Source: Ilex aquifolium (lineage: Eukaryota; Streptophyta; Magnoliopsida; Aquifoliales; Aquifoliaceae). Taken from it: a DNA stretch of 64,000 nucleotides. The DNA lies in the NCBI GenBank assembly GCA_951799425.1, contig OX637405.1, positions 30,463,135 through 30,527,134 of the forward strand, in the 5' to 3' direction. Positions 14,667 to 28,134 of the stretch are shown piece after piece. Both the position numbers and the translations under genes were made by a program. A model generated the notes under the pieces. That model saw only the letters and a program-made list of their open reading frames with translations, made no database searches and was not told the DNA's origin. How positions within the stretch are numbered: position 1 is the stretch's first letter; each line of letters opens with the position of its first letter.

Positions 14667-16603
14667 ATGAAGGGTACCAAAGGTAAGGGGCCAATGAAGA
14701 AGGACACAAAGGAAGCATTGAAGCCAGTTGATGACAGGTTACATATAATTTCCATTGTGTTGGTAGTATTTTGAGTGTACATAAACTTGAATGCCTTGGG
14801 GTTGGTGCATGAAATTAGCTAGTTTAAATATTGGGATCAATGAGTAATTTTGATTTCTGATTTTTATATTTATTTGGTGGTGGATACAGTGGCAACAGGA
14901 ATATTATAGTGACGGATCATATGTATATCTCTTCTTTTCAGAAAAGTTGGGAAGAGAAAGGCTGCGGCCAAGCCAGATAGGAGTAGCAAAAGGCCAACTA
15001 AGAATGAAAAACCGGCCAAAAAGGACCCTAACAAACCCAAGAGGCCTCCCAGTGCTTTTTTTGTGTTCCTGTATGCATCAATCCTATTTCCATCTTTCTT
15101 TTGAATCAGAGGTACTTTTGTGTGTTGCAAACATAAATTGAGGATGACTTTGATTTGAGCTTCATATTGAAATGGCAGTGAGGAGTTTAGAAAGCAATTC
15201 AAAAAGGAAAATCCTAATGTGAAGGCTGTCTCTGCTGTAAGTAATTCATGGGTGTTGGTTTTTAGTCTTCTGTTATTGACTTTGTGTCATTGATACAGTC
15301 AATTTCTTTGGGGTACTGAATTAGTTTGCTCTCTAAATGCTGCACTTGAAGGTTGGGAAAGCTGGTGGAGAGAAGTGGAAGTCTTTGACTGCAGCTGTAA
15401 GCAACCATAGATGTTGAGCAGCCTTATGAATCTTTCTTTGACACAGTTTCAGTAGATTCTGTTTGTATACGTGGTACTTCTGTTGGACTATGTGATTGAC
15501 TAAAGGCACATATGACCGAATTGTAAACCTGGCTTTGGCATTTGTCATTTAAGTACAAGTTACGTTCAGTCAGTACTGATAAGTAATCAAGGTAACTCAT
15601 TAATCCGGGGATTGAAAGATTTTTCGTCTTCGAGCTAGAAGACAATGCTATTGAGGGAACCATAATTGTGGTGTTTTGGCTGATCTGATGTGGTCTATAT
15701 TGTTTGGGCAGGAAAAAGCTCCATACGAAGCCAAAGCCGCAAAAAAGAAGACCGAGTATGAAAAGGTTATGAATGCTTACAACAAGAAGCAGGTGAACTA
15801 TTAGCAGGTTTATTTGTCATCATTGAAGTACTACTTGTTGGTTGGTTTGGTGATACGTACATTGTTTTTTGTTTAACTAATAGGAAAGCGCGGCCGATGA
15901 TGCTGATGAGGAATCTGACAGGTCAAAATCCGAAATTAATGATGAAGATGAGGAAAGTGGACAGGTATTACTGCCACCAGTTTTTAATATTTGGCAGGGT
16001 GTATTATATTTTATTCATATGTGATTTAACGTGATTATGAGAGCCTAAGGAATTATTTTAAGACTGTCGATATAAGATCCTAATTTGTAGGTATGTTTGG
16101 GACTCATTGAGCAGTTTTCAAAGTCTTTTCGTTCCTTTTTAGTGAATTGGTTTCATGAGTGTTTTTCTTCCTTTTTCTTTCTCTAAAAGGTTTCAAACAT
16201 CTTGAATGAGAGAATGTTACACGTCCCAAGTGTTGCCAATTATGACAAATGCATAGTAGAGAGAGATTTCCTTACATTTTGTAGAGGGATTTCCCTATTG
16301 GGTAATGGCTTTGTGAACCCTTAAAATTGGGAATTTCCATGACTAAGGAGGCCTTGGCATGAGATGCTGTTGATTCATGATCTGGCTCTCGCAATCGAAC
16401 AAGTTTGGTTTAAGTTATAGAATTTTCCTTGTCAAAAATGTGCTGTTTAATTTTTCTCTTTATTGGGAATTGTATTGTTTCTCAACCAACTAATTTATAT
16501 CTTCTCCCCTATCTTCTTTCTTTTGCCTGATAAGAATCTAAATGGATGTCTTTTCTAGGAAGAGGAGGAAGAAGATGATGACGATGATGAAGATGATGAT
16601 TGA
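14667..16603 (+). CDS. HMGB1: High mobility group B protein 1-like (HMGB1)
   Basis: This small nuclear chromatin protein has a single HMG box that binds and bends DNA with little sequence specificity. Eight coding exons join in phase: 14667-14737, 14942-15070, 15179-15236, 15352-15396, 15712-15792, 15884-15964 and 16559-16603 (seven listed carry coding sequence, preceded by a 5' UTR exon). They give 169 residues. The N-terminus is basic and includes KEALKPVDDRKVGKRK. The HMG box spans about residues 52-125 (DPNKPKRPPSAFFVFL, ENPNVKAVSAVGKAGG, EKAPYEAKAAKKK). The C-terminal tail is acidic and ends in a run of Glu and Asp with SEINDEDEESG. The long basic N-terminus and this tail match the HMGB1 type rather than the shorter HMGB2/3/4. 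It is convergent with the RUS gene and divergent from LHCB4. Confidence 0.93.
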
Positions 16604-18653
16604 ACTTGGATGCTTTCTGACTTCGACCTTTTCCAAGGAAATGTGTTTGATATTGTATGTTCAAACTCCTAGGCTGCACTGTTGGTATATTGGTGAAAAT
16701 GAACATGTTTCTTAAGACACTGCTGTATTATCATGTTAGATCACTGACGATGGTGCCAACTTGGCCTTGTGTGACGGTTTAAGCATATCAGTCTCTCATT
16801 TTCTTAATTAAATATCAATGTGTGTATACATTAAAAGTGCTCTCATTTTCATGTTTCTACCATTAGAGTTTTTTATTGCAGCTTTTGAAGAATGTCATTC
16901 ATCTTCTTGAGCTGTGTAACCCAGTGGTTAAACTTGGACACAGTTCTTGTAGGAAGAGTATGACGCTATTTTAAACCGTTGTGGCTGTTATTGTTGGATG
17001 GTAGGGTTATGAAATGATTGAAATTAAGCAAGGAAACACTACCACCATTGCGGTGGCAATGGTAGTACTATAAACGCTGAATTTCAATGTTCGATCCAGA
17101 TTATCATTGGGTAGGAGGCTGACAATTGTTATTACATTGTCAATTGATCCAGGAAGAAACATTGGGGATTTTAACTTTGTATAAAATCTTGTTAATGAAC
17201 CATGATGGCACCGAGGATTAGGGCTATTAGTCGAACGAGTTCGAGTCGAATTAAAGCTGAACTTGAAAAGTTTATTTCTTAATCGAGTCTAAAAAATTGT
17301 TCAAATTCGACTCGTTTCGGAAACGAGCCGAGCTTGAATGAGCCAAAAACAAGTCGAACCCGAGCCAAACCTGTCGAATTTGAGCTGAACTTGTAAGGCT
17401 TTTTTTCTAAATGAGCCTAAAAATTTGTTCAAGTTCGGACTCGTTTAGAAAATGAACCGAACCTGAACAAATCAAACTCAAGCCAAACTCGAATAGCTCT
17501 TATTCAATTTGATTAACAGTCCACATGAGATTGACACGTACCTTTAAGCTTTGGAATAAACATTGGGACTTTGATTTACAGTATTCTAGTGGGCACCCCA
17601 TGATCGCACAAAATTTATTATCTCTTTCTATTATCATAATCTTATGACCAAATCCTCCGTAACATAATATTACTAAACAATTTCTATCAGTGCTAAAATA
17701 ATATTTATTTGTACTTTAAATAATTAAAATTTTAATTTTTGAAATAGTTAAAAAAAATAATAGAAGTGATTACAAATGACACGTAATATTTTGATTAGAA
17801 TTAACTAATTAAATATTTTAAAATTCTAATAATTTAACATTTAGGGAAAGACACCTTTTCAAAGCCTCTCATCCGTAATTTGATTGTTTTATAGTATAAT
17901 AAGATAGGGGCTTACATACCTTTTTAAAGGTCAACCACCCTTATTCCTCAGAGGACATGTCCTTAAACTAGTTCAAATTACAATAACCGACTCAAAGCTC
18001 GAATATTCAGCGCAAATTTGGACACCCTGTGACCAAAAAAAAAATGGGTACTTCCACACACATGCTACTTGAACTTTATACTTCTACTCTCTTTTTGTTC
18101 ACAGACAAATTTTTGAAAAATACAACCTTCGTTAATGAGGGTATAAGAGTAATCTCAAAAACTAATAGATTATCCTGTATTTTCATTTTGTAACTGTACA
18201 GGAATTATTTTACGAGAATATAGGATGTTAATTACCAGAAAAATGGGGATACCAGAAGTTGAATTGAACTACTTGTTAAAAATAAGAAAATAAAATAGGA
18301 AAAATAGTACCTTACAAATGCTCCAGCATTACCGATTGTGTTATTCTTCAAAAGGCTGACTTGTCTAACATTTCAGGGTGTTCCTCTCTCCCCCAGCAAC
18401 CTCCAGGTTGCAGCAAATAGACTTCATTGGCACCCCGTGACCAAATGGACACCAACGCGTTGCATTTTTTGCAAGACAAAACTGGCTCATCAAAGAATGG
18501 AACTGAGAATTTCTTCACTAGAACAGCAGACCACCAACAGCAGGCCCCCTCTCGCACTTGGGTAGTTCAATGAACCAAATTCCAAGGCCAAAAGGAGGGT
18601 GACTCGATATATTACCAAGAGGTCCAAGACATATAAATCGAAAGGCAAAACCT
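16604..18653. other. Region between convergent HMGB1 and RUS5-like genes
   Basis: The left part is the HMGB1 3' UTR and the last few hundred bases probably the RUS 3' UTR. A hAT-like MITE lies at about 17219-17523. Short open frames at 18338-18565 on both strands carry no recognisable domain. The remainder is AT-rich with nothing I can identify. Confidence 0.5.
17219..17523. mobile_element. hAT-like MITE, TTAATCGAG family
   Basis: The left end TAGGGCTATTAGTCGAACG and the complement of the right end TGGACTGTTAATCAAATTG are related. The interior repeats 'cgagccgaacttgaa' and 'gttcaaattcgactcgttt' words shared with the elements at 53443 and 59540. The 8-bp flanks match only weakly, so boundaries are approximate. 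Confidence 0.45.
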
Positions 18654-21600
18654 TTAGACAGCACGGAATTCTTCGATTGTAATTTCCTTGGGCACCTTCA
18701 GATTTATTTGATTTGTATCCCATCCAGCTCCTTCCAGTTGTTGCAAGAAATTCTCAAACCTGTTCTCCAATTCAATTAAGCTTTGCTCTAGTTGATCATC
18801 AATGTTATCTACACCGGCCCAATTATAATGAAGCCAGTAAGTCTGCCATAAACTTCGCAGCACCGATAGACTTGTAGCTCCTTTCTGTTGTAAAAAGTTC
18901 AAGTTTGAAGTCAAACTCCAAATAGACTAGTCTAACCCAAATTCACTTTAGTAAATAAAATACCTTGAAGGAAACAAGAACCTCGAAATCTCTTGATTGA
19001 CACTGGTTTACCACAAGAACATATTTCTCCTTCGCATAGAGTTTGAGAAAATTCCTCAGCTGTTCAAAGCAAAACACATAAGAAGTCCAGCTTCAACTTT
19101 TCAAAGACTACATCCCTCAATGCATGTGGTATCCTTAGGATGAATCAAATAATTTAATACATTCATTATTTTGATGTCCTGATTAGGAAGTTGCATTTTC
19201 TTACTGAGATCTGATTCTCACTTGCATAAGCTTCCTGTCATAACTGATCTCACATGAAAATATCATATGTACTAGAATCAGGACAAAGCAGAAAACCAGC
19301 AATCTGAAACCCTCGTTTTTCATTAGCCAAAACATGTGTCAGTAAAGTACAAAACTTGTTCGGATGAATTGTCTTCTATTAGGTAAACTGAAGTTATGCT
19401 AAACTCATTTTTTTTCTTGGATGGGGGTGGATGAACTTCCAAATTTGTCGCATGCATATTTGTAAATCACACAAGCACACCATAACTTCCAGTGTTCCCA
19501 TTTGGTAACAACTATTACTCAGGCTCAGGTTTTTATTATGTTCCCCAGCTTGAAAAAGCAGACATGCAAATTTGGGATCTGCTCAGAGTTAAAAAGTTTC
19601 AGGACAGCGTGAACACTGATTGCCAGCTAAATCACCAGTAATAGATGATAAACAGACTGCCAAGCGAAGCAAAGGTCCAGAGTTTGCAACAATAATGTTG
19701 GGATTATAAGTTTATTTTTATGATGTTTATATGCCATTAAGCAGCCAACTCTGTGTTTGCTCCAAAAAAAAACCAGCAAACCTTGTGGGCCACTTTTACA
19801 CCATTATGATATAATGGAAGTGACAACTTTAGACTGACAGCACAATTCATTTCACTTCCTACAGTGTCAAGAAGTTCATTCAAGCAAAGATGAAAGTTAT
19901 TTCTGATTGAATTTCATTGTTTTAAGTGAATAAGATATTAAGATGTTTCAATCTCGATTAGAAAGTAAAAACTGCTCAAGAGCTTAAATGGAGGCAGTAC
20001 CATGAAGCCGGATCTTTCACCACCAACCATTTCTTCCAAAGATACACCAAATAGGATTCGTGGTCTTAAAAACCTTTGCCACAATAGAATATTTTCCATC
20101 CTATTGCAGTCCCTACATCCTAATCAAACACATCGAATAAAAAGGTTATTCTCATCAGATTAATTGCTAAATTGAATAATAAACAAAGCATTAAACTTAC
20201 CTGGAATTGAAGAATGTAAAACATGCGATTTTACGAGTACACGAGCACGCTTGAGATTTATCTGTCATGAAATTAGGAGTTAAGGACCTAAATCACACCC
20301 GCAATCAAAGGATTCACATAAATTGCAGCTTTCGGGATTTATTTCTTTTAATTTCTGTATGTTATCCCCCCAGCATATTTTTTGGCAGAGAACCGAATCC
20401 GGTAGGATAAAAATGACTTTTCGGTAGAACAACTAAAACATGTTTGCAAATTTCATCGAACCATGTTAAACAGCTGAAATTCAGATTTGGATTGGATCTA
20501 AACACCTAAATTGGATAAAAATACAGGGAAAAAAGATGGCTGCAAAACTAGAATTTTGAGCTAAATTCAGATTAGGATCTCACAACAAAAGAATGTTCAA
20601 ATATATATTGCCAATCCCGTGAAATTTGCCCAATACTTACTCAGAAAATGAGAATGCAAATTTTTAAATCAGAGATAAAGCAAGAGATACCAAAAAGTGA
20701 ACAGTTTAGTTGTCAAGGCTAGATAATTAATAAGAAGTTATATAATGAAGACGACTTAAAATAAGTTTATGAGGATATTAAGATGGCACAACCAGCAAAT
20801 ATAGAATAAAAATAAATGCATGCGTAAGATGGTAGCAATAGCACTAATTGAAGATAAATTGAGAGAATAGATTAAGATAATCAACCAAAAGATACTCTAG
20901 TAAGGAAGAGTGTTATGATCAACCGTCACTGGAAATGCTACGGAAAAGGATAGACTAAAAATTGACATAGAATGATGTCGGGAAACAGATATGGATATTT
21001 GTAATTTAGTTGAGCACATTCTCATGGGTTAGCAACTGATTGTGTTATCCGGAGTTTACTCTGGGTTGGGTCCAATGCGGCCTTGCTTTGGAGAGGTTCC
21101 TCATCATGAAAAAAACCAGACAAACATGGATTCATAGAGCTGACCCCATATAAGTGGGACAGGGTTAGATTTGGCCTGAAAGTATGCGTCCTTAAAACCA
21201 TGAGCAAAACTCAATCCTATGCAATCAATGCTTGAAGAGGTGCTCCCGCAATTTAAACCAAAAGGGAACAATTACAACCCTATATATGACTTCTTACCGT
21301 ATCAAATTGCAGAACTGAAAGAGACTGATATCGGAACCAAAGGTGCAAAAGCCGCATGCTCATCCACGTCAATGCCAACACGGGATATGCTGTCAAAAGG
21401 CCAGGCGTATCCTGCATTATGGTTCTGAACTTAAATATACTAAAAATTCTTTAATCAATAAGTTGGACTTCATATCAAGATACGCACACATCATAGCAAC
21501 AAATTGCATGACATACCAGGAGGAGTATACCAAGAGAGAGGCCAAGCAACTGAGCAGCTACTTCCCAAACTTCCTCCTGCCAGATTTAGTCTAATTTATT

Positions 21601-24600
21601 TCTCAAGAGAACAGAGTCAGCAACATTGCTTCTTGTAAACCCAGTCTAATCAGTATTTTAACTTTATCACTGAGTTTAGACACACACATAAATGTGTAAT
21701 CAGTAGATCAAGGCTTCTGACATGGTATGCATGGTGGACTAATAATGGAAACTCAAGCATAGCTAGCATGCTATCCGCTAAAGAAGATCTATGCATGGAA
21801 GGAGAGACCCATACTTCCAACTAACGTTATAGATATAGGAACCAAATCAACATTTCTCACCAAGGTGCCTAGATTTTGAGCAGAAGGATATACCACTCTA
21901 AGAAAGAGGACCCACCTTTATCACGGAATGAATGCATTATTAATGAGTGGAGTTATTCTGCAATCATTATACACATCGAGTATTCTGTAAAAAGGTGCTT
22001 CAGACATAAATCCAGAAGCATGCCATCTTTGCACTTTTCTTCGAATTTATGTTGATCCTAGGAAGCAAAAGGAATGACAATGTGCAAGTAACCAACCGTC
22101 AAGAAAATAAAATGAAGTTTAAAGCATATATCTACAACTTCCATATTCGTTTCAAATTCTCATGCCTCCATGAATGAAACACTGCTTATTTCAGCACACC
22201 AATATAAAGCTACGCCATTAACCAAATCCCATAGGTGCATCCTTACTACTTATTATATATGAAGTAAGAGCATGACAACATAATATATAAGCATGACAAC
22301 ATAATATATATATATATATATATACACACACTAACTTAGTACCTTAGATGAAAAACTTTTGAATTCTTCTTCTGCCCTTAAACAAAATTATAAGGACAAT
22401 TATAGCTCACACTAATAATTTGATCTAAATATAAAAAACTTTTGAATTTCTATTATGTCCTTAAATAAATATATGGAGACGCTTATGGCTTAAATCATAA
22501 AAATTTGACCTTGTGTGTATCCTTAAAGAAACCTACAAATTCAATGATTGCCAATATACAATTCATAAAAGTATACTAATAAAAAAAAAAAAAAATTCGT
22601 AATTTTACCCCAGCACAATTTAATAAAGTCCATATTGTAATTTTGTAACTGTGATTTAACAATAAGATAAAATCCATATTATCATTGATCCAAAGATTAT
22701 TCTAACTAATTTCTCTTTTTTTGATGGATTTATAATATAAAATTAATTTTTTCATTGGTCTAATGGGTGTTGTAACTTATTTAACTTATAGACCTTATAG
22801 ATTCTAGAAATAGTGTAAACAAGTCCTAAGAGTTCCTGAGAGTAAATGTCAGAACAAACAAGCCTTTGTAGCTGAAACATGTACGTGTTCTACCTATCGG
22901 TTTGTATGGACCTTAAAGCTGCACCTCACTCTTAATCATGATTATATTTGTAATCAAATCTACATTTGAAGGTAGGTTATGATGATTTACTAGATTATCC
23001 AATTATCTTGTGTTCTATTATAAAAATATAACATCTTTTGTGGTGATTTTATCAAACGTCTCTCTCGTAAAGTTTTTATTACCGTGAATCATGCAACCAA
23101 TAATTATGGACTCTTAGCATGTATGTTCTCAAGAGAATTATGCCAAAACAGGTTTTGAAGAATGTATGCTACCTGAATTTGCACACATATGGATCGGAGG
23201 CTATATATGTGGATTGTGGGTATTTGGAAACTTGTTAGGTGTTAAGACACGCAATAACAATTTATCATATAATACGAGAGAATCATAAGGGCACTTTCTC
23301 GAAGGTCTCTAATCAAGGATGAAATCATAAGTTTAAGCTAAGGGGCTCGAATAGTGGCGTAGCTATGAATTTTATTTCATAACATCATTCAATAAGTTAT
23401 CGTTAATGTCAATTTTTTAGTTGTGTATGACCTATATAAATCCACACAAAAATTTAGAATATAATCTATTTTTAATAAAATCAAATAAACTAATTCGGTG
23501 TTGATCAATTTATCAAACAATTAACAATTTATAGTTTATTTTCATCGCATAATCAATCAAGTATAACTAAATTTGAATTCAATTTTATCATATTGTGAAA
23601 ATTTTCAACACAAAAGCATTAAATAATCTAATAATTATATACCATATAAGCCGATCATTTCAGTTCAATCAAAAAATATAATGTCAATCAAAAAAAAGTA
23701 AAAAATATGCATTGACTCAATATGGTTTCGCCAGTAGACCACAACCCTTTTGTAGTGTTTTTAGTGACAGATAAATTACACATACTTTAATTATTTCTTA
23801 AAATTCCTAATATATAAGAGTTTTTTAGAAAAACTTAAGGTGAGGTTATGTCCCCTTTTGGTCATGTAGTGGTTCTATGATTCTATCTATGCCTCTAAGA
23901 ATAGGCAAATATATCAGAAGAAGGAATTTGGTTCATTATCGATAAAATATAATAGATTTGCCACACATAAACATATAGTTTCAATCATCCTTCCAGTATT
24001 AATGGGGCGATCAATTAGTATTGAAATAATTAATTCAGCATGTAGTCTGACTTCTTGGAAGATTATGGTGGTTGGGACACATAGCAACATATAACATATC
24101 CATGTAACAAGTATCAAAGAGCATATACTTTGATTCGTAGGTATATATTTATTTAATTGTTTCAACATAATGATAAAAATAACATCATTCCTATAAATTA
24201 AAATTGTCCACATGCAACATACATGTGTACCAATGTGTCAAGTGATAACTTCACATTAAAAAATATTGATGATAAATGAAAATGTGTATTCACCCAATAA
24301 GAGTATGCATTGGTAAATCACTATTATAGGTTTAGCATAATGCATCTATATAAAAGAAAAAAAAAAACCATTTATAGAGAGTTGAAGAAAAATCCGAAAA
24401 AGGACATAAAAGAGGGCAACATAAAAAACTAAGTCTTGCATTTGGAAAGAATTGGCCGCTTGACCATGGTATAATCTTAAGAGACCGAAGGGTTGCCAAT
24501 TAGACTAGACCAAATTGATTCGATCAGTTATTATCTTTAAAAGAGGAGATTGTTGTGGTAGGTATGTGTAAGTATGTGGCCAATGTATTTTACCATGCAT

Positions 24601-27569
24601 ATTTATAATTAAACTATAAAATATGACCCATAAATTACAAAATCAAAAATAGGAGGCAATTTCTCATAATATTTCAGAAGCAAACAAATTAACCTATATA
24701 CCGCTATGATAAATATAAAATCAACACTATTGTCAAAAATAATTCACGTGCAACGCACGTGTGCAATATCTAGTATTATATTGGGACATACCTTTGCTGA
24801 TACCTCTCCCAGATTTCCTGAGACTGCAAAATGGTTTTGTATCACCCGACCTGAAGGATCTTTTAGTCCCCTTGCCACAGCCTGTTAAAATATTATCTTT
24901 ACATATCCGGGATAAAATCCTTGAAACATTGGAATCATCATCCATTATATTTCTCAGGAACTTAATCTCTGGAAGTATGCATTGGGTTTGCGATCCTCCA
25001 ACTAGTTACATGAACAAGATGTCCTAAATTAGGGAATGATTGGTACAGGGTACAGCTCATATGGCATCACGAAGAATACCTTTGAAAGGTTTCCAAGGGA
25101 CGCCAGTGGCAGGAAATAAGCAGGATATAATGGAGTACTTAAATCAAAAATGCTGCACAAAATATTAACAAAATCAATGGATTCAGTCATTCAATTAGTA
25201 TCAATTCGTAGGAGTACTCATTCAGTTATTCCCAAAAAAAAAACAGAAAAAACTTGTATCAGATACCTTCCTGCACTGCCAATGAAGTCTGCATACATGC
25301 GCCACTGCTTTGGATCATCGTCAAAAAGATTGCCAAACCGCCCACCTGGAAAAAAATAGCAATTACTACTGGGAACATTCTAAATATCCCTTTTTGCCCT
25401 TTTCGGCTTGGTTGAGTAATACCAACCTATAAATAAGCGCCCAACAGCACCAATGCCATCCTTTGACACCCATCTACAGAAAAATTTAAAAACCAATATC
25501 TTTATCTGGTAAACGACGATTTTGAAATTGAACAGAAATGGCTCTCTTAGTCTTTTAAATATGCAGCATATGTCAAAATATCAGCAAAAACAACGAAAAA
25601 CCTATATGAGTTCTTCAACTTTGATTCAAAGGCCCATAATATGCATATGTTGTAATTTCTCTGAAGACAAACAACAATTGCCACGAAACATTAAAAAGTA
25701 GCTGATGTTCTACCAGGAATGATGTAAGTTCACCTAATAGCAGCAGCAGAAGCAGCGGCAGTAGTTCCCGAGAAAGAGCCCACACCAACTGCCTGCATCA
25801 TTACAGCACAAAAATTAGATTGGTGAAGACAAGCACAAATACAAAGAAATCAAAATAGCAATTGCCCATTAGGGCATGAAAACATCAAAATTTGAAAGTG
25901 TCAAATGCATACACATACACATACACACGCACGCACACAAACACACACACAGGGGGCAAATTTCACAAGCCATTATCCCAGACTAACAATAACAGGCAAC
26001 TTTTAAGCAGAATGTACAACTTAATACAATTCAGAGAACAATATTATGAGAATTACACTACCAAAGAAAGACGATAGAATCTTCTGTAACATAACGTAAT
26101 GTAAGGCATACGATCCAAGAAACAATTAGAAGATTTATTAGTTTGTAAACTCACATACCCAAGTGGAATTAACGGCCTGAGTTAGATTGACGTGCCTTTA
26201 AGAGACTTGAAGTGACTAATGTGTGACAGATCCATCCAGTAACATTGGTAGGGAACTGTAACAACATGTATTCCAGGTAATCATCTGAAACTGATCCTGC
26301 ATCAGATGGGAAAAAAGGTTCTAATACAACACATTGGTAACAAATAAATGGCCCAATAAAAAACTTTGCCTAGACTTGGATATTACATTAAAATCTTCCC
26401 TGTAGATCCAACACCTCAATCCTCTTCCTCCCTATGACAAGCTAGGGATTGCGTGCGGGAGGGCAGAATGGGAGGTAGGATTTTAGGTCAAATCACACTT
26501 AATTGACAACATTATGAAGCACTTTATCCACAATCAGCAATTTGTGTATGTCACGAGCAATGAGCCTTTTTATTCTCATTAATAGTTATCAATTTTTTTG
26601 TTCAACTGTTATATTAGTAAACACATAAAAGCTTGAGTAATAAGAAACCGGTATAAAAAGATAAAGATCATCTTGATTGTCACCTGGGTAGCCTGCAGGT
26701 AATACAAAATCTTTGATAGCGTCGGGAAGCCATGATAATTCCAGAGGGGATATATGTGAACCTTGGAACCCATTATCTTTGGAGTCACGCTCCTCAAGAA
26801 ATGTCCTTAATCGCAAGTCATCATCTAATACATACCTGGTTAACAGCACCACAATACCAAGGAAAGATTCACAGACCACAGTCTAACCAACCACTTGCAG
26901 GCAGATATACAGCATACGTGAAATTCACCAACATGCTTAACCAAGATTTACGTAATTAAATATCCACACAAGCTAGAAGACGAGGGTTCAAGCTTACTTG
27001 ATCGATGTTTGGATTGCATTTTAGAAGTATAAATTCTGGTTTTAAGATCCGAATGGAGTTGCTTTTATATTTACCGAACAAAGTAAGATAAGTACTTCCA
27101 AATTAACTTAACCGAAACGTAACCAAAAATACCTAAATTATAAAGGAACAAACATCAAAATGGACAGAAGCTATGCCAAAAAGACCTCTTGGAAGTGCCA
27201 TTTCCATATCTTTCCACTAAAATCTCACGCGGTTGGCCTTCTTCCCTGTAACAAACAACCACAAGAAAAAATTGAAGCAATCATGTCACAACACATACAC
27301 TAGGAGCTATTCGTTGGATTTCTCCCCCCTTAAACCCCCAAAATAGAAAATCAAACTGAAAAATGAATTCAAGCACACGAAGCTTGGAATTCGAAACAGT
27401 ACCTCCTATTTTCGGAATCTTCTTCAGCTTCTCTTCCATCAGAATTGGAATGTCGAGCAGAATCAGAAGAGGTACATAGAATTTGGAGGCGCTTGAATCT
27501 CTGTCGTCGAACTTTTCGAGACGATTCAAACCCCAAGTTCGGGAACGAGAGTTGCAAAGTATAAGACAT
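18654..27569 (-). CDS. RUS5: Protein root UVB sensitive 5-like (RUS/DUF647 family)
   Basis: RUS-family proteins share the DUF647 domain. RUS1 and RUS2 act in root UV-B responses and vitamin B6-linked growth; the molecular activity of this member is unknown. Fifteen exons join in phase to 502 residues: 27403-27569, 27186-27245, 26684-26835, 26196-26296, 25734-25792, 25427-25473, 25267-25345, 25080-25152, 24792-24881, 21517-21576, 21298-21411, 20201-20261, 20001-20119, 18964-19059, 18654-18884. Diagnostic stretches are SDDYLEYMLLQFPTNVTGW, AVGVGSFSGTTAAASAAA, WVSKDGIGAVGRLFIGGRFG, DPKQWRMYADFIGSAGS and GRVIQNHFAVSGNLGE. The N-terminus, rich in Ser and Arg, fits a plastid transit peptide. The conserved TSSLLK/AVGVG junction uses a GC donor (intron 4). 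Intron 9 is 3215 bp. RUS5 is chosen over other members from the C-terminal LRSLWQTYWL and LKVPKEITIEEF region and the neighbouring genes; family certainty is higher than member certainty. Confidence 0.88.
21577..24791. other. Large AT-rich intron 9 of the RUS5-like gene
   Basis: The 3.2-kb intron contains a 20-bp direct duplication (22270-22289 and 22291-22310), a TA microsatellite and AT-rich DNA. No inverted termini or coding domains could be identified. It separates the exon ending GEVSAK from the exon starting EEVWEVAAQ. Confidence 0.6.
22304..22324. repeat. TA microsatellite
   Basis: A run of TA dinucleotides grades into a short CA run, inside intron 9 of the RUS5-like gene. Confidence 0.9.
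25908..25951. repeat. CA-rich microsatellite
   Basis: Imperfect 'acacat' and 'acacacgc' units followed by pure CA repeats, in intron 4 of the RUS5-like gene. Confidence 0.9.
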
Positions 27570-28134
27570 TCGGACGAATACTAGGATTAATTAGGGTTAA
27601 TGTTGGGGATGAATCGAGAAAATAGTTGCAGAGAAATTTCTCTTTCTTCCAAGTGAAAGAAAGAATTTCAAGTACAACGAGAACGAACAAACACAACCAA
27701 AGCATGAAGAAGGCTGAGGTCATTATGCATCTTGGGCATGGCTGGCTCTATCTGGCATACAAGCACCTAGATTTACAATACAGACCCACACCACACACCG
27801 TTTTATGTTCCTTATCCTTCGAGCCCAGCCCATAAATCTGTGCCAGGCCCAGAATAGTGGTCCATATGTTTTGGGACGCATGCGACCGATCTGGCCCAAT
27901 CTGAATACGTTTTCGTCGAGAAAAAAAGGTTTTTTTGTTGTGGGTACAATTTTTTAAACTTATTTTGAGGAAAAGTGTATGGATAAGTTGTTTACTCTAT
28001 TAAGTTCAATTTTAATAAAACATATTGTGTTTAGGTACAAAATTCAAATGAAATCAAAAATATTTTACCCAAATACCTTCTCTTAAATTATGCATTCTTG
28101 ATTGACAATTATATCTAATCAAATATGTAAATAT

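Noticed and set aside
22861-22935. Search for a separate 12-bp microexon encoding VAAK in RUS5 intron 9
   Set aside because: Not needed: exon 9 itself extends to 24792 and encodes GEVSAK before a GTATGT donor, restoring the frame.
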